A stretch of 64,000 bases of DNA from Silene conica (taxonomy: Eukaryota; Streptophyta; Magnoliopsida; Caryophyllales; Caryophyllaceae): positions 873,001-937,000 of the forward strand of contig CM055318.2 in NCBI GenBank assembly GCA_029255685.2, read 5' to 3'. Shown here one piece after another: positions 11,351 to 23,877 of this stretch. Position 1 is the stretch's first letter; each line of letters begins with the position of its first letter. Below the pieces are notes generated by a model. It saw only the letters and a list, made by a program, of their open reading frames with translations. It had not been told where the DNA came from and searched no databases. Position numbers and translations under genes: made by a program.

Positions 11351-13582
11351 ATGTCCTCACTTTCCAACAACTATTGCTCTCTCCTAAAAAAATGCCGCGA
11401 AACCCTAAATTTAAACCTTGCAAAGAGACTCCATGGCTTCATAATCAAAACCCAGAAAAACCCAGATACCATTCTATCAAATGGCCTTATCGCAATGTAT
11501 GGTGATATCGGGGATTTGAATTGTGCACGGCAAGTGTTTGATGGAATGCCCCAACCAAATGGGTTCTCATGGAACATTATTCTGTCTGCTTACTCGAAGG
11601 CGGGTCGTATTGTTGAGATGGAGGAAGTGTTTAATTCGATTCCTTACAGGGATGGTATTTCGTGGAATGGGTTTATATCGGGTTATGTTAATTGTAGGAG
11701 ATATGGGGATGCTGTGAATGCTTATAGAGGTATGTTGTGGGAAGGAACTTTGAATTTGAATAGGATAACGTATTCGACAATGCTGATACTTTCGTCGGAG
11801 ATGGGTTGTGTTGATTTGGGTAGACAACTACATGTGCAGATAGTAAAGTTTGGATTTTTTTCGTATGTGTTTGTGGCTAATCCTTTGGTGGATATGTACG
11901 CGAAGTCGGGATTTGTAAGGGATGCGAAGAGGGTTTTTGAGGAGGCGCCTGAGAGGAATTTGGTGATGTTTAATACGATGATTGCCGGGTTTTCTCGTTG
12001 TGGGATGTTTGAGGATGCGTGGCGTTTGGTGCATAGGATGCCTGGTAAAGATTCAATTACTTGGACGACAATGATCACGGGATTAACTCAAAATGGGTTT
12101 GATAAGGAAGCTGTTCTTCTGATTAAACAGATGCGACGAGAAGGTTATTTAATTGACCATTTTACGTTTGGGAGTGTCTTGGCCGCATGTGGGAGAATGG
12201 GAGGGACAAAAGAAGGGAAAGAGCTCCATGGTTATATTATAAGAACTGGGTATCTAGCAAATGTTTTTGTTGGTAGTGCTCTTATTGACTTCTACTGCAA
12301 ATGTAATAGCATAAGGTATGCAGAGAGAGTGTTCTGTATGATGAATTACAAGAGCACTATCTCTTGGACCGCGATGCTAGTGGGTTATAGTCGGAATGGG
12401 CTGAGTGAGGAAGCAATTAGCACTTTCCGCCATATGAAAAGGAATTTTATCGAGCCAGATCACTATACATTGGGCAGTGCTGTTCGTTCGTGTGCTGAAT
12501 TGGCGAGTTTAGAAGAAGGAGCTCAATTTCACAATCAAGCTCTAGTGTCTGGCCTGTTATCTTCTACTACAGTTTCTAATTCACTCATTAGCATGTATGG
12601 AAGATGTGGAATGATTGAAGATTCCTTGAAGTTGTTTAAAGAAATGAAAGTGAGAGATGAAATTTCTTGGACTGCAATAATCAATGCATGTTCTCACTTC
12701 GGAAAGGCAACTGAAGCAATCCATCTATTTGAGGAAATGGTTTCTCATGGGACTAAACCCGAAGAAGCTACTTTTGTAGGGGTTTTAGCAGCGTGTAGTC
12801 GAGCTGGATTAGTAGAGAAAGGGCGACTTTACTTTGAATCTATGGTGAAAGAGCATGGTATTAACGCAACTCCTGATCATTACACTTGCATGATTGATCT
12901 TTTTAGTCGTGCAGGAAGACTTGAAGAAGCCAAGAATTTTATCTCGGAAATGCCTTTTCTTCCTGATGAGATCACTTGGGGTTCTCTCTTGAGTTCGTGT
13001 AGGGTCTATGGTAACTCGGTAATTGCAAAATGGGCTGCAGATTCTTTATTGGAACTAAATCCTCAACACTCTGCGGCCTATGTCTTGCTTTCCAGCATAT
13101 ATGCAGCCGAAGGAAATTGGGATCGTGTAGCTGAGCTAAAGAAGGGAATGAGAGATAAAGGTATAAGGAAGCAGCCGGGTTATAGTTGGATTAAATTTAA
13201 AAACAAAGTGTATACTTTCTCAGCCGATGATCTGTCCAACCCATTTTTGGACCAGATTTATGCTGAGCTGGATCGTCTGAATTCGATTATGAAAGGGGAA
13301 GGTTATATTCCTGATCTGAGGTCTGTCCTTCATAATGTCGAGGATTCAGAGAAGATAAGAATATTGAATCATCATAGTGAGAGACTTGCTATTGCTTTTG
13401 GATTGATCTTCATCCCACGTGGCCTTCCCATCCGAGTTATTAAAAATTTAAGAGTGTGTGCTGATTGCCACACTGTAACAAAGCTCATTTCTAAAATTAC
13501 TCAAAGAGATATACTTGTGAGAGATTCTGTTCGATATCACTTATTTAAGAATGGAACTTGTTCTTGTGGAGATTTTTGGTGA
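11351..13582 (+). CDS. DYW-class pentatricopeptide repeat protein, At1g68930-like
   Basis: An intronless 743-residue PLS-class PPR protein. Tandem 31-36 residue repeats run from about residue 10 to 560 (for example ISWTAMLVGYSRNGLSEEA and ISWTAIINACSHFGKATEA), followed by E and E+ motifs and a C-terminal DYW deaminase domain. The deaminase carries HSERLAIAFG (His and Glu ligands) and CADCH (CxxC), and the protein ends CSCGDFW. DYW PPR proteins bind organellar RNA and carry out C-to-U editing at specific sites in mitochondria or chloroplasts. As I recall, Arabidopsis At1g68930 has the same length. The gene sits between bHLH49-like and PUB42-like genes as in Arabidopsis. No clear transit peptide is seen by eye. 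A MITE ends 90 bp upstream. The edited site is unknown. Confidence 0.93.
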   Translation: MSSLSNNYCSLLKKCRETLNLNLAKRLHGFIIKTQKNPDTILSNGLIAMYGDIGDLNCARQVFDGMPQPNGFSWNIILSAYSKAGRIVEMEEVFNSIPYRDGISWNGFISGYVNCRRYGDAVNAYRGMLWEGTLNLNRITYSTMLILSSEMGCVDLGRQLHVQIVKFGFFSYVFVANPLVDMYAKSGFVRDAKRVFEEAPERNLVMFNTMIAGFSRCGMFEDAWRLVHRMPGKDSITWTTMITGLTQNGFDKEAVLLIKQMRREGYLIDHFTFGSVLAACGRMGGTKEGKELHGYIIRTGYLANVFVGSALIDFYCKCNSIRYAERVFCMMNYKSTISWTAMLVGYSRNGLSEEAISTFRHMKRNFIEPDHYTLGSAVRSCAELASLEEGAQFHNQALVSGLLSSTTVSNSLISMYGRCGMIEDSLKLFKEMKVRDEISWTAIINACSHFGKATEAIHLFEEMVSHGTKPEEATFVGVLAACSRAGLVEKGRLYFESMVKEHGINATPDHYTCMIDLFSRAGRLEEAKNFISEMPFLPDEITWGSLLSSCRVYGNSVIAKWAADSLLELNPQHSAAYVLLSSIYAAEGNWDRVAELKKGMRDKGIRKQPGYSWIKFKNKVYTFSADDLSNPFLDQIYAELDRLNSIMKGEGYIPDLRSVLHNVEDSEKIRILNHHSERLAIAFGLIFIPRGLPIRVIKNLRVCADCHTVTKLISKITQRDILVRDSVRYHLFKNGTCSCGDFW

Positions 13583-15450
13583 TCTCGAAGTTTCTGAAGG
13601 CTGTAAATCAGTGTCAAGAGGACATAAGGAACCATCATACCGATTAAGTCAACAAAATGCAGGAGATTAATTACCAGTCCTGTTTTCTGAACAGCCATAC
13701 AGGAACCATTTAAGTCAAGGTAAATCTATATTATGCAATATTTCAAACAAACAGGGATAAATTGCTTTCACAAACACCTCCTGCGTAGGTGGGGTGGGAT
13801 GATATATATTTGTAGCCTTGCATCTGTATTAATTCAGCACAAGAGGCTGTTCTCCGAGGACCATAATGCAAATTGATTTAATTGAGATTCACATCAGTCT
13901 ATAATGATTTAGCAAGACCTTGTTTCCAGTACTGGATGTAATTGAACCATGTTGTTCCTCTAGCTTCCATCATGAAGAGTCTTTGCTGATTCGTAACTGA
14001 TTGCAATGGCTTTTAACCACAGAAAGTTCAGCCAGTAAATATTAGGAATATTAACAATAGTTGGGCCTCAACCATCACCTTAAGGTTTTGGTTGAGATGA
14101 TTCATCTATCATGGTATCAGAGCCAGTGTGACCGAAGGTCACGGGTTCGAATCCTGGCAACCTCAAAGCCCCTCAAAAACCACGAAGTGGAAACCAGCAT
14201 ACGGTATGGGTGGGGCTGTGCAAACTAACCACTCTTCAAGCCCAATGGGCATTTGAGTGAGGGAGCGTATTAGGAATATTAACAATAGTTGGGCCTCAAC
14301 CATCACCTTAAGGTTTTGGTTGAGATGGTTCATCTATCAGTAAAGACCCTTGGTGGTTTGAAAGCTGATCCCCAACTAACTAACACTTCATGGTTGCACT
14401 ATTGTCGTCATATTGACAGTTTTACTACAACAAATGCATTACCCGAGTGCCTCAAGGGCTTCCGCAAAGTTTCAGGGTAGGGGGGGGTGGGGGTGGGATG
14501 TTCTCGGCCTTACCTTTGTAGTAGCAACATAGAGAGTCTGTTTCCGAATGACCCAAACTGAAAATTGGGTTGACAGCTACATCAAATGACTGCTACCTCA
14601 CAATAAAAGAAGCACATTCATTTTAATGAGCAATTTTGCTTTACCTTTATCCCATCAAAATCCAGAACAACAAAATAACGAGGTTTGGCTCCATTGGGAA
14701 TAGAAACATATTGACAGTTTTTCTACTTCCGGAGAAAATATCTCTTCGTCTGTTTAATAGTCATACTCATACATTCACTGTTGCATTGCATGTTAGACAT
14801 TGACTTTATGTTTTTTTTCTTTTTTTCTTTTTTCGTTTGAACTGGTCGACAAAATAACGAGTAGTTGTCATTTTTCTTCCACTTGATGTGTTTAGGAGAT
14901 ATGTAAGTTGCTGTCGCCTGTTACGATTTCTTAGTTGCAGATATTATAAACATAACAGTTTAAGTTTGCTAATGAAACAGTCTCAAGGTTATCTTCTATT
15001 TGTTTGAAGCTTACCTGATCCCATTAGAAGAGTAGATAACATCGCCTATGCTCATTGTCAACTCTTCTGTACTAGTCAACAGTTTTTTTTAGTTCATGAA
15101 ATGTTCAAACTGTTAGTGTGAGCCATTGATTTTGGGGCACAAAAAATCCTGTACATATATTAAGCTGCCCGTCATACTCATCTTCGATTATAAAAATACA
15201 ACAGGAGAACCACAAAACTTGTAAAAAAGTTTGTTTAAATCATCGCAAAGGTAAATGAAAGTAGATACATCGAAATTTCATCACACAATAATTTCTAGCA
15301 CGCATAAATCAATAAAACGCTCAATGAATGTTTCTGTTATATGCACAGAAACCTTTCCTGTCTTTTTTACCTTCTTAATCATCACTATTATATACGGCCA
15401 ACTACTCATTTGTGTCTTTAAATATCCTTTTATTGGCCAAGGAGCATTGC
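13583..15450. other. Spacer between converging PPR and PUB42-like genes
   Basis: Holds both 3' flanks and a complete TRIM at 14040-14339. A G-rich run (TAGGGGGGGGTGGGGGTGGG) at 14479-14498 could form a quadruplex. No gene is visible. Confidence 0.5.
14040..14339 (+). mobile_element. Complete TRIM retrotransposon with 72-bp LTRs
   Basis: Two direct repeats of 72 bp (14040-14111 and 14268-14339) start TATTAGGAATATTAACAAT and end TTCATCTATCA. They differ at one visible base (GATGATTC / GATGGTTC). Right after the left repeat comes TGGTATCAGAGCC, complementary to the 3' end of initiator tRNA-Met. Right before the right repeat is the purine tract GAGTGAGGGAG. A perfect 5-bp target duplication GTAAA flanks it (14035-14039, 14340-14344). 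This is the full layout of an LTR retrotransposon only 300 bp long, so it depends on enzymes from another element. The near-identical repeats imply a recent insertion. Confidence 0.9.
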
Positions 15451-18400
15451 TTACATGGTAAAGGTGTCGGTGTAGTTAGGCATTCGGTCCGTGTATCTCA
15501 GGATCTTTTCTGCCATCTGCTTTGTGTATGCATCTCCATGGTGGAAGGCAGTCACTACTGTGACAGAGAATAGCTTATCCTGTGACACAATAGCAATAGA
15601 GCTTTGTCCGCCTACCGTTAAAAACCTTTCCATCATCCAAAATGCCTTCTGCCAGAGACTTTCAATCTTATGCCGCCTGATTGCTTTCAGTACCTGCTGT
15701 ATAGCATTCATCTCACTCAGCATTTTCACACTTTGTTTTAGGTCAACTTTATCATCTAGTAATGTAGATATTGCTGACAGTGCAGCTTCTGCCACCTCAG
15801 CATTCTCATGTTCCAGGCATTTCAAGAGTCTCTCAACTGCCTTTGCTTCTATCAAGCACATAGTGTTCTGTCCAAAGCAGACACCTTTATGAACTATACA
15901 AAGCTTTATCTTGGTTTTCCTTGATGACTCGAAGAGTAAAAATTTGGGTAGGTAGAATAAATTCAGGAACTTCTTTCTCTTCTTCTGTGGTTTTCTTGAG
16001 AGATGTACAGACTGAGATGACAATTTCTCTAGTCCTGTTGCAGCCAGCCTTTGAACTTCGTCACTTGATGTTTCTGAAAGTAACTCGGTTAAAACCAAAG
16101 TAAAGTTGTAGTCCATTGCAACATGAAGCATCTGAGGTTCGTACAAGGTTGCTGTGGTTCTGACTACTGTGCCCACTAGTCCTTCCAGGTACATCCTTGC
16201 GTACTTCTCATGTCTTGCTCCACTTCTTAGGATTTGGCTTATCGATTGTAAGATTCCAGGGATTGTGTTTCTTCTTACTAAAGCTAAATTAAGTGTGACG
16301 TTCTGGTGGGGTACTTTAGCCAGAAAAGTGGCTGATAGAGCTTGCCTTTCTGTGTATTGAGCAGGGTTAACTCTGCTTTGGACTAGACCTTCAGGTAGAC
16401 CGTTTGTTTGACAGAGTCTTTCGATTAGCAAATTCCCCATTTGTGACAAGAGTAGGGTCAGGAGTTTAATTGCGGAAATTGCAATTTCATCTCTCGGATT
16501 GTTGAGGAGTTCAAGAAGAGTGTAGCTGACTTCACTCTCCTTGACAGCTGACAAAACCTGAGCTGCTGTTTTGGTAGACTTTGCCATATGATAAAGGATT
16601 TGGACGAGACTCATTTTCAAGTCTTCAGGAGTGGAGCTTTTAATCATGTATATTATGTTGAATAAAATATAGCCTGAAATCCTGGTGTTACCTTGACTGT
16701 TGACCATCAGATTCTCAAGCTCAACTCCAGATTCAAGTATGTTTGTTAGGACTGCCAAAGCTTCTCTGAAAGTATCTATTGGTCCGTTGAATATATTTGT
16801 GGAGAAAATCTCTTGCACCATAGTTCCTATAATTCCACTCGTAACCAGTATTCTTCCACTCTCAGTATGAGAGGAAATCTGGGTAAGGGCTTTAAACACT
16901 GCCAGTCGAGTCGAGGGATCTCCATTTTGCATCATTTCAGCTAGTATAGGAGATGTTTTCTTTGCCACGTCAGGCTTGCAGTCATCTTCAAGTATAGTTT
17001 CACCAAGGTATGTCACCATTTCCAGCCTTTTCTCTTCAACTCCTGCTCATGATTTGAAAAGTTGTCGCGATTTAGATAATACAAGTTTCTATATGAGACG
17101 GTTTCATGATAAGCCTATGGTGTGACTTGACACATGTTATAATCAACACGGAAATAGTCAGTGTGTATAGCCTGTAAGAGCCCTTGAGGCACCAGGGTAA
17201 TGCTGTTGTTTTTGTCGGTTACTACGGACATTACTTGATCTGGGTTGGTTTCATACGTTATTAATACGAGACTATCTCTCATGAGACGAATAGTTTAGGT
17301 AAATTTTGCAAAGTTATAATTACTTCATAGGGTTTAATAAACTTCACCTTCAATTAGATTATTGAGGAGTGGTTCTAAGTAACCATTGTCTGCCATGATT
17401 TTGATGTTGTCAGAAAATTGCTCCAGGTTCTTTAGAACTTGATTTGCAGCTTCTGAAGCAAACGTGTCGCTAGATCTGTTATACTTTGTTCGGATCAAGA
17501 TCAAAATTCCTCCGGTGATACAACCAATTTTCTCCGAGAGTGATTTAGATTTGGAAAGTTCAATCAGGAGTAACAATACACCATGCTTCATTGGTTGGTA
17601 GCTGCTTGACAGCAATCGTACTGTTAAAGGTATTGCCGATGTCTTTCCAATTATTTCCTGCACATATGTATGTAAAGAGGTAACTATTTTTTAGTTCAAT
17701 GGGAGGTAGCTTCATAATTTCAAGAAACGTATTGAATCCAAAGGCAGGGATACATATAAAAATTCCCGTGTCTATATGAAAGCAACGACGTATTTTAAAG
17801 TAAACATCACGATTCTTTCTTTTCAGAAGAAAAAAATTCATAGATCTTTTTGGTGTGTATGTGAGTTATACAAAAACTGATATGAGACGGGCCCACATGT
17901 GAGACCAACCGATTACCCTTATAAATGTGTGAAAACTGTATGTCGTTTGGGATTGGTCTCACATGGAGACTCTCGCACACAAGACTCCTCGAGTTTATAC
18001 TTTATAGGGTAGGGGGCGGGGGTTACAAACCTTTTGCTCCTCTACATGAGCTAGAAGGCATATCATTTCTAGTGCAGCACATCTCACATTCCTGCTTTTA
18101 ACCTCCAGAAGCCTAACGATCAATGGTGTTATGTTTCGCACTTGTAGGACCTTCTGAGGGCTCTTTTTCCAAATGACTTTTAGACGGGTCAATGCTTCAA
18201 GTAGTTTGTCATCTGTATTATCAATGGACAAAGCTTCGTGTATGACTCTAAGCCGGGAGGTTTCATCTCTGTCTTTCCACTCATTTATTGTGTTTCGTAA
18301 AGCAATATTAGGGTTCATATTTTTGCCTTCTACCTTCTCCATAGTAACTGGGCACAACAAGACCTCTTCACTACCAAAACTTTCAAAATACTCGGTGATT

Positions 18401-19176
18401 GCCTTTCTTTCATAGGTCACTCCACTTTGTATCGTTACTGGATCATCCATGATTACCTTCGTCAGTGGACAAATGAAACTGTTGTACAAAGGCTCCGCAT
18501 GTTGGGATTTTCTTGACGAATTAGCCGATGATCTTCTTATTCTATTTCCAGTACTAATATGACTTCCCTGGCTTGTACTTCTTAGGGCATCCAACAGATG
18601 AGGCATGTCTGATATATGAGAATATCCTGCGCGAACTTCTGTACTTACAGAACAGTCATCTGCGTCTGTTTGTGTAGATTCTATATCTGATGCATCCTTT
18701 AAATTTGATTCCCATCTCTGATAACTCGCCTTTATTTCAGGAATGGGCTTTGATTCAGGAACAGGGCTGATACGAAACGGGGATCCTCTCATCTCCTCTG
18801 ATAGTGAACAGACAGCAATTTCGATGTACTTTTTATTCTTGAATGCCGATATAGGTACTGAACTCAGATCCTCACCTATGTGATTGATGATTCCTCCTAG
18901 TTCTTGTATGGTGTTCTTTAGTTCAGCTTCGAACGTGTTCTCTCCACTTTCTTGCAGTTTTCCTAAGAGGCCTTTCGCTAAGTGACTGTTCCTTAATAGA
19001 GATTGCAGAATCCCAATTGAATTTTCTGGGCTGATTTCAGCAACCTCGGAAATGACTGAAGCAGCGCGGTAGAAGTAACATCCAATTTCAATGAGCCTGT
19101 CTTGTTCAATCTCGAATTTTTCAATTGATGCTGTAATTTCAGCCAGGGATGCCAGGTATGATTCGCAAATATTCAT
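15451..19176 (-). CDS. PUB42: U-box / ARM-repeat E3 ubiquitin ligase, PUB42-like
   Basis: Three coding exons on the minus strand, 19176-18031, 17657-17348 and 17042-15451, join in frame into 1015 residues. Residues 1-130 form a helical plant U-box N-terminal region. The U-box lies at about 230-304 (SFICPLTKVIMDDPV, then TYERKAITEYF and LLCPVT). The rest is armadillo-like helical repeats (LLNNPRDEIAISAIKLLTLL; VAEAALSAISTLLDD). U-box proteins recruit a ubiquitin-charged E2 and ARM repeats bind the substrate. The length and domain order fit Arabidopsis PUB42, At1g68940 (about 1030 residues), and the PPR neighbour fits as well. The exon 2 donor was set at AAG|GTGAAG because it restores the frame with exon 3; the next GT, six bases further, would break it. 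A leader intron (about 20118-19195) is likely. The substrate is unknown. Confidence 0.9.
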
Positions 19177-19190
19177 ACTAAGCTTGACAT
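19173..19190 (-). promoter_or_regulatory. Six-codon upstream ORF overlapping the PUB42-like start
   Basis: On the minus strand ATG-TCA-AGC-TTA-GTA-TGA runs 19190-19173. Its stop overlaps the main start codon as ATGA. The mini-ORF lies in the last leader exon, after the likely acceptor CCACAG|CAAG. Such an overlap can lower main-frame translation or make it depend on reinitiation. This is inferred from sequence only. Confidence 0.4.
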
Positions 19191-19194
19191 CTTG

Positions 19195-20118
19195 CTGTGG
19201 ACATGGAAATCATTAGTATATTCTCTCAAACAGTTTCAATAACAGTATACCCTAGACCCTGTCTAGTCTTATGCTCCTACCTAATGGTGAGATAAGCGGG
19301 TCTAGCGCGTCCCAACCTCGCGCCTAGTTTGAAAACACAAAAGAATTTCTAGGTGACCCCTATCAAAAATCGTATTGATTATTACGTCAACCAGTGTTAA
19401 AATTTGAAAAAGTGGATCCGACATGAACAAGACTTTCCACCCAATAGAAATTGAAAATTTGGTGAATCAGACCTACCGGCTAACAATAGATACCGAACGC
19501 CCTCACTCAAATGCCCGTTGGGCTTGAAGAGTGGTTAGTTTGCACAGGCTCCCCCATACCGTGTGCTGGTTTCCACTTCGTGGTTTTCTGAGGGGTTTTG
19601 AGGTTGCCAGGATTCGAACCCGTGACCTTCGGTCACACTGGCTCTGATACCAGGATAGATGAACCATTTCAACCAAAACCTTAAGGTGATGGTTGAGGCC
19701 CAACTATTATCAATATTCCTAATACATAACACTCGAAACCAATGTGACCCAAGCCGAAACCAACGTGATTGCGAGCTTAACCCAGGTTGACCAATTACTT
19801 TAAATATTTAACATTTTATAACTTAGGTTCTAATAGTAACAACTATATAAGAAACGGAGATACGAATCATACGATGGTACGACTTTCCTGCAAATATGTA
19901 GCAGCCTTTGGTATAACTTGAAGTATGCTTATTACGGGTATAGTATGTTTGTTTCTAGAGCTTTATATAACGAGAACAATGTTCGAAACAAATTCCATAT
20001 GTTTTTCCTACCCTAATCTTACTGTCAGAAGGTAAAACAAACCAATAACTATTACCAGAAGCAAAGTTAATTCACTAGCATGCAGAAATACTGGAAAGTT
20101 GAGGGAAAAAAAACTTAC
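19195..20118 (-). other. Probable 5' leader intron of the PUB42-like gene
   Basis: On the minus strand the donor TTGCA|GTAAGT is at 20118 and the acceptor CCACAG|CAAG at 19195, just before the uORF and start codon. The intron contains a reversed TRIM copy (19499-19724). The donor is excellent and the acceptor average. I see no other gene here. Confidence 0.45.
19499..19724 (-). mobile_element. TRIM retrotransposon, copy lacking the 3' LTR
   Basis: A reverse-orientation relative of 14040-14339. The 5' LTR is at 19653-19724, followed (minus strand) by TGGTATCAGAGCC, the internal region with GGGTTCGAATCCTGGC, and a purine tract ending at about 19499 where the element stops. The missing 3' repeat points to a deletion. 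Confidence 0.75.
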
Positions 20119-20876
20119 TGCAACATTATCAGAGTTGGCCGGTTCACGACATGTTTGTCTCTCTGTATGTCTGTATGTTTGTTGGATTCTTGTTAATTGT
20201 GTTTTTTCCAGGGGTCATTCTGAACTAATCTATGTTTAATGTTCTCACGACGAATGTTTCCTATCAGATGTTAAATTAATCCAATTTGCCATTTTTTTAA
20301 ACAATCTGACAAGTTCTTGTTAAAGAAAGATTATTGCTTGGGTGTGGACTTCTTCTGAACTAACAGTTGACAAAATATTTCCCTAGTTACAGGTGTGGAC
20401 TTGTTCTGAACTATTATCCGAGAAATGTTTAAAAATATCGCCCCGGTTACTGTAAGTCGTACAACTGATCACTGTTTATTTGCCTTGAAGACGGGTCGAG
20501 TTTTTATCAGTCTTTGATCCTGCATTAACTCTGTTTGTTTTCTCTGTGACATGGTTAAAAACTGACAGTGGCCGAGTTTGGACTAAACAATAATGGAGAC
20601 TGAGGTTTACATAAAACTCAATCATTGAGCTAAAGGAGCGGGATGATAATTTTACACTGAAATATGAAAAGTCAGCAGGGGTCGATAACCCTCTCTTGAC
20701 ATAACTAAGATCCCGCACTGATCACTGGTGTACTCTCTGGACATGTCACATGCCCACATGTATATTGAGGGATTATCGGAACTGAACCGTAAACTTCACC
20801 GTGAAAAGGTACGATTATAATTTAAACCCTATGTTCGATACAGTATAATTTTTGTTGGGCTATTATTGGGTCCTTT

Positions 20877-21054
20877 GTTACTCAGACTCGTTTAGAAGTA
20901 CCCGACCCAGGTACGTGTCCAAGTGTCGGACTCGGCTATTTTATTGAAAAATATGCACATTTTGGTCTAAAATGAGGTGTCCATGTGTCATACCCATGTC
21001 CGAGTGTCCAGTATCGGACACAGGTACGCGAGGAAATTAGAAGAGTTGAGTAAC
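20877..21054. mobile_element. MITE, family GTTACTC, reversed copy
   Basis: Inverse of the element at 9045-9223: it begins GTTACTCAGACTCGTTTAGA and ends AGAAGAGTTGAGTAAC, with the same AAAATATGCACATTTTGGTC interior. The two copies are clearly alike by eye despite many small differences. Confidence 0.6.
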
Positions 21055-22620
21055 ATAGATTGTGTCATGGGCTGGCCCGGCCCATGCAGCCCATGGCAAC
21101 AGACAACATCTGAGTTTGTACTCTGTACCTTGTACTCAAGAGACAGAGGTTGGGCCCGGACCAGGACTAACATGGACATAACATAAGTGCACTGCCATCC
21201 TATAGTGTGATTTCAAGCATGTGTTAATATTTGTGGACAATGGTGGCCGAGTTAAGTGGCTAACCGCTAACACAAGCGCACATTTGAAAAATTCGGAAAT
21301 ATTAAATTTTAGGTAAAATTTTCGATTTTTTCTAAATTTTCTTTAAGTCTTTTTTTATTCATTTCTGTTGAAATTTTCCGCCTTCTTAACTGTAAATCCT
21401 GGCTTCGTTGCTGGTTGTGGACCGAGCTCGGGTTGCATTACTCAACTCACCTCCCTAAGCCCCCTAGTGTCAGTCTAAGGTCAGGGTAACCCAACCCAGC
21501 CTGCTTTCAACTCGACCCGGCTTTGCCTGATTGTCCGCGTCTACATTTACGATTTAATGTAAGGACGTTGGAGAATACTTCTTTCATCCCGGTTGTTTGT
21601 TATCATTTTTATTTTAGGGTATCTCATTTGTTTGTTTACGTTAAGGTGTGGTTTATGTTAGTACTTTGATAATCTATGTTACAAATTCTCATCGAAGACG
21701 GACATTATCCGAAGACGGATAGTGTCTCGCTCACAAAATGCAAGTGTCATAACCCATGAAAATGCTCCATTTTCCTCCACTTGTCTTCCCACTTGCATTG
21801 TTGCGAGAAGATTCAACTTGTGACGAATTCTTCCACTTGTGACGGATAATATCCGTTTTAAACAAGACTAATTGAATCTATATAAGGTAGTTCTCTTGCT
21901 CATCGTTGTTGGGTTTGTGGGTCCAACAAATCCGACAGGTGTTCAAAATAGAAAAGGAAAACTGTGAAATCGTCGTTTGTGTTTAGCGTTTCACAAATTC
22001 TCGTTATAGACGAACATATCGGTCACAAGCGGAGGACGGATCAAGTAATACTCAAGTTATTAGATAAGACAAAAGCATGATGCTACTTTTTAGACAATTA
22101 TTTTTATTTTATCTACCAACTTGAATATTACGTAACTTGTCCTCAGCTTGAATATATCCGTCTTTAATAAGACTTGTTGGTGGCGTTTAATGAATTTTTG
22201 CATGAAGTGTCAGGAAAAAAACAAGTCTTAAAAGGTAATAACTTTTCTGCTTCATGGTTTTTTAATCACTAAAATATTAGAGCAGGTAGTTTTTGTTGTT
22301 TTTTTTGTTAAGAAAATAAATATTTTATGTAAAAGTAAAACTTAATTAACAACTTATCATTGCTTTGATGATTAGCTAATGAAGTGCTCATCTTCTAGAA
22401 AATCATAGAGTATCCATTTTTTTTTCCTTTTAATAATATTTTTTTTTCACAAAGTAATCTGATGATACTTTTGGTTTCTATTGGGACTACAGTATTATAA
22501 AAGATAGTTTTCTTGATGTCATCCACAAGGTAACGGAATGTGAACCCGTAGTGCCAACTATTTGCATAATCTCGAGATAGGCTCGGGAATGCGCCTCAAA
22601 AAAAGATGACGCATCTCTGA

Positions 22621-23034
22621 GACCATCCCCAAGCAAGGTCGCCAAGGAGGTCGCGACCTTGTTGGGTCACCGTAATTACGTACTTAAGACACTAATTTTG
22701 GTGACCTTGTATTAATTTTGATGACCTTGAAATTTTCAGGGTCAATTTGTGACCCCGAAATGGGTTGGTGACCTTGGTGACCTTTGGTGACCTTTGACGT
22801 GTCACAATATTATTGGCTTATTATATTATTTGGTGGGGTATAGAATGTAATTAATGATTGAAAATGTTGGAAAATGGAAAATGAGTGGAAAATAATTGGG
22901 TTGATGCCCCTAGGTCGTGACCTTCTGCTTGGGAGGGTGAAAGTGGGTTAAAAGTGGGTCACGATAATTAAGGTGAGATTAAGAGTAAAAATGTTGGTGA
23001 CCCGATTAACGCGACCTTCTGCTTGGGGATGGTC
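22621..23034. mobile_element. MITE with GACCATCCCCAAGC ends
   Basis: A 414-bp element beginning GACCATCCCCAAGCAAGGTC and ending TCTGCTTGGGGATGGTC. TGA is present on both sides (22618-22620, 23035-23037), a possible 3-bp duplication. The interior is rich in GGTGACC / GGTCACC. No coding capacity. The 3-bp duplication would suit a PIF/Harbinger type. Confidence 0.65.
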
Positions 23035-23877
23035 TGAGTATATGTTAGTATGTTACCCGTGCTTGAGACAGAGCATGGGATGTCGTAAAGATCACTGCAA
23101 GTTTTTCGAGGGAACAATCCTAAATTACACAAATTCTTATTTGCAACGGTACTATCCGTCGCAAGCTTGTGACGAATACCATTTTTTCTCACAAAATACC
23201 CACTTTTCCTCTTTTTCCAACACTATTCATGTGGTCCTTTTTTTCCACTAACTCATTTTATATCCATTTTATCTCACAAAATATCCGTCACAAATGGTGA
23301 CCCGTCACAAGCAGGACTTACTACCTAAATTATTCAATCATGTCGTGGGTTGCAAAATAAAAATGAAAAATTGAACTCGTTTTTACCAAGAAGATGTCGA
23401 AATGAGAATGGTAAAAAACTGACTTGACTCAATAAGGCCCTAAACTCAAAAGTAACCCAAAATTGTCTACCCAACCAATAACCCGAAATCCAATTAACCT
23501 GGCCTGACTTAACCTGATTTTGATCTGAATTTTGAGTGGCACAATATTAAACCGAAAATACAAAAGCACCCGAGTCGATCGTAACTAACCCCCCGTCGAA
23601 AATGATCTAAAGTGAACCGAAATTACAAGTATTAAGTCACATTAATAATAGATTATACGAGTACACTTAAATATATCAATGGTCCAATAATAACATGAAA
23701 ATGACCTAACCCAACCCGTTCTTGAAAATTACCCCACTCCAAATTGGAAATAACCCACAGTCAAATGTATGGCTTACAATTACCCGACACAAAATGACTC
23801 ATCCCCATAGACTCGTTTACCTTTTCTACTCATGATCTGAGTTCAAATCCGTTTGCACTACATTTACCCTTAACCTA

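Noticed and set aside
11371-12078. Several minus-strand frames opposite the PPR gene.
   Set aside because: They are shadows of the plus-strand PPR coding sequence and have no family features.
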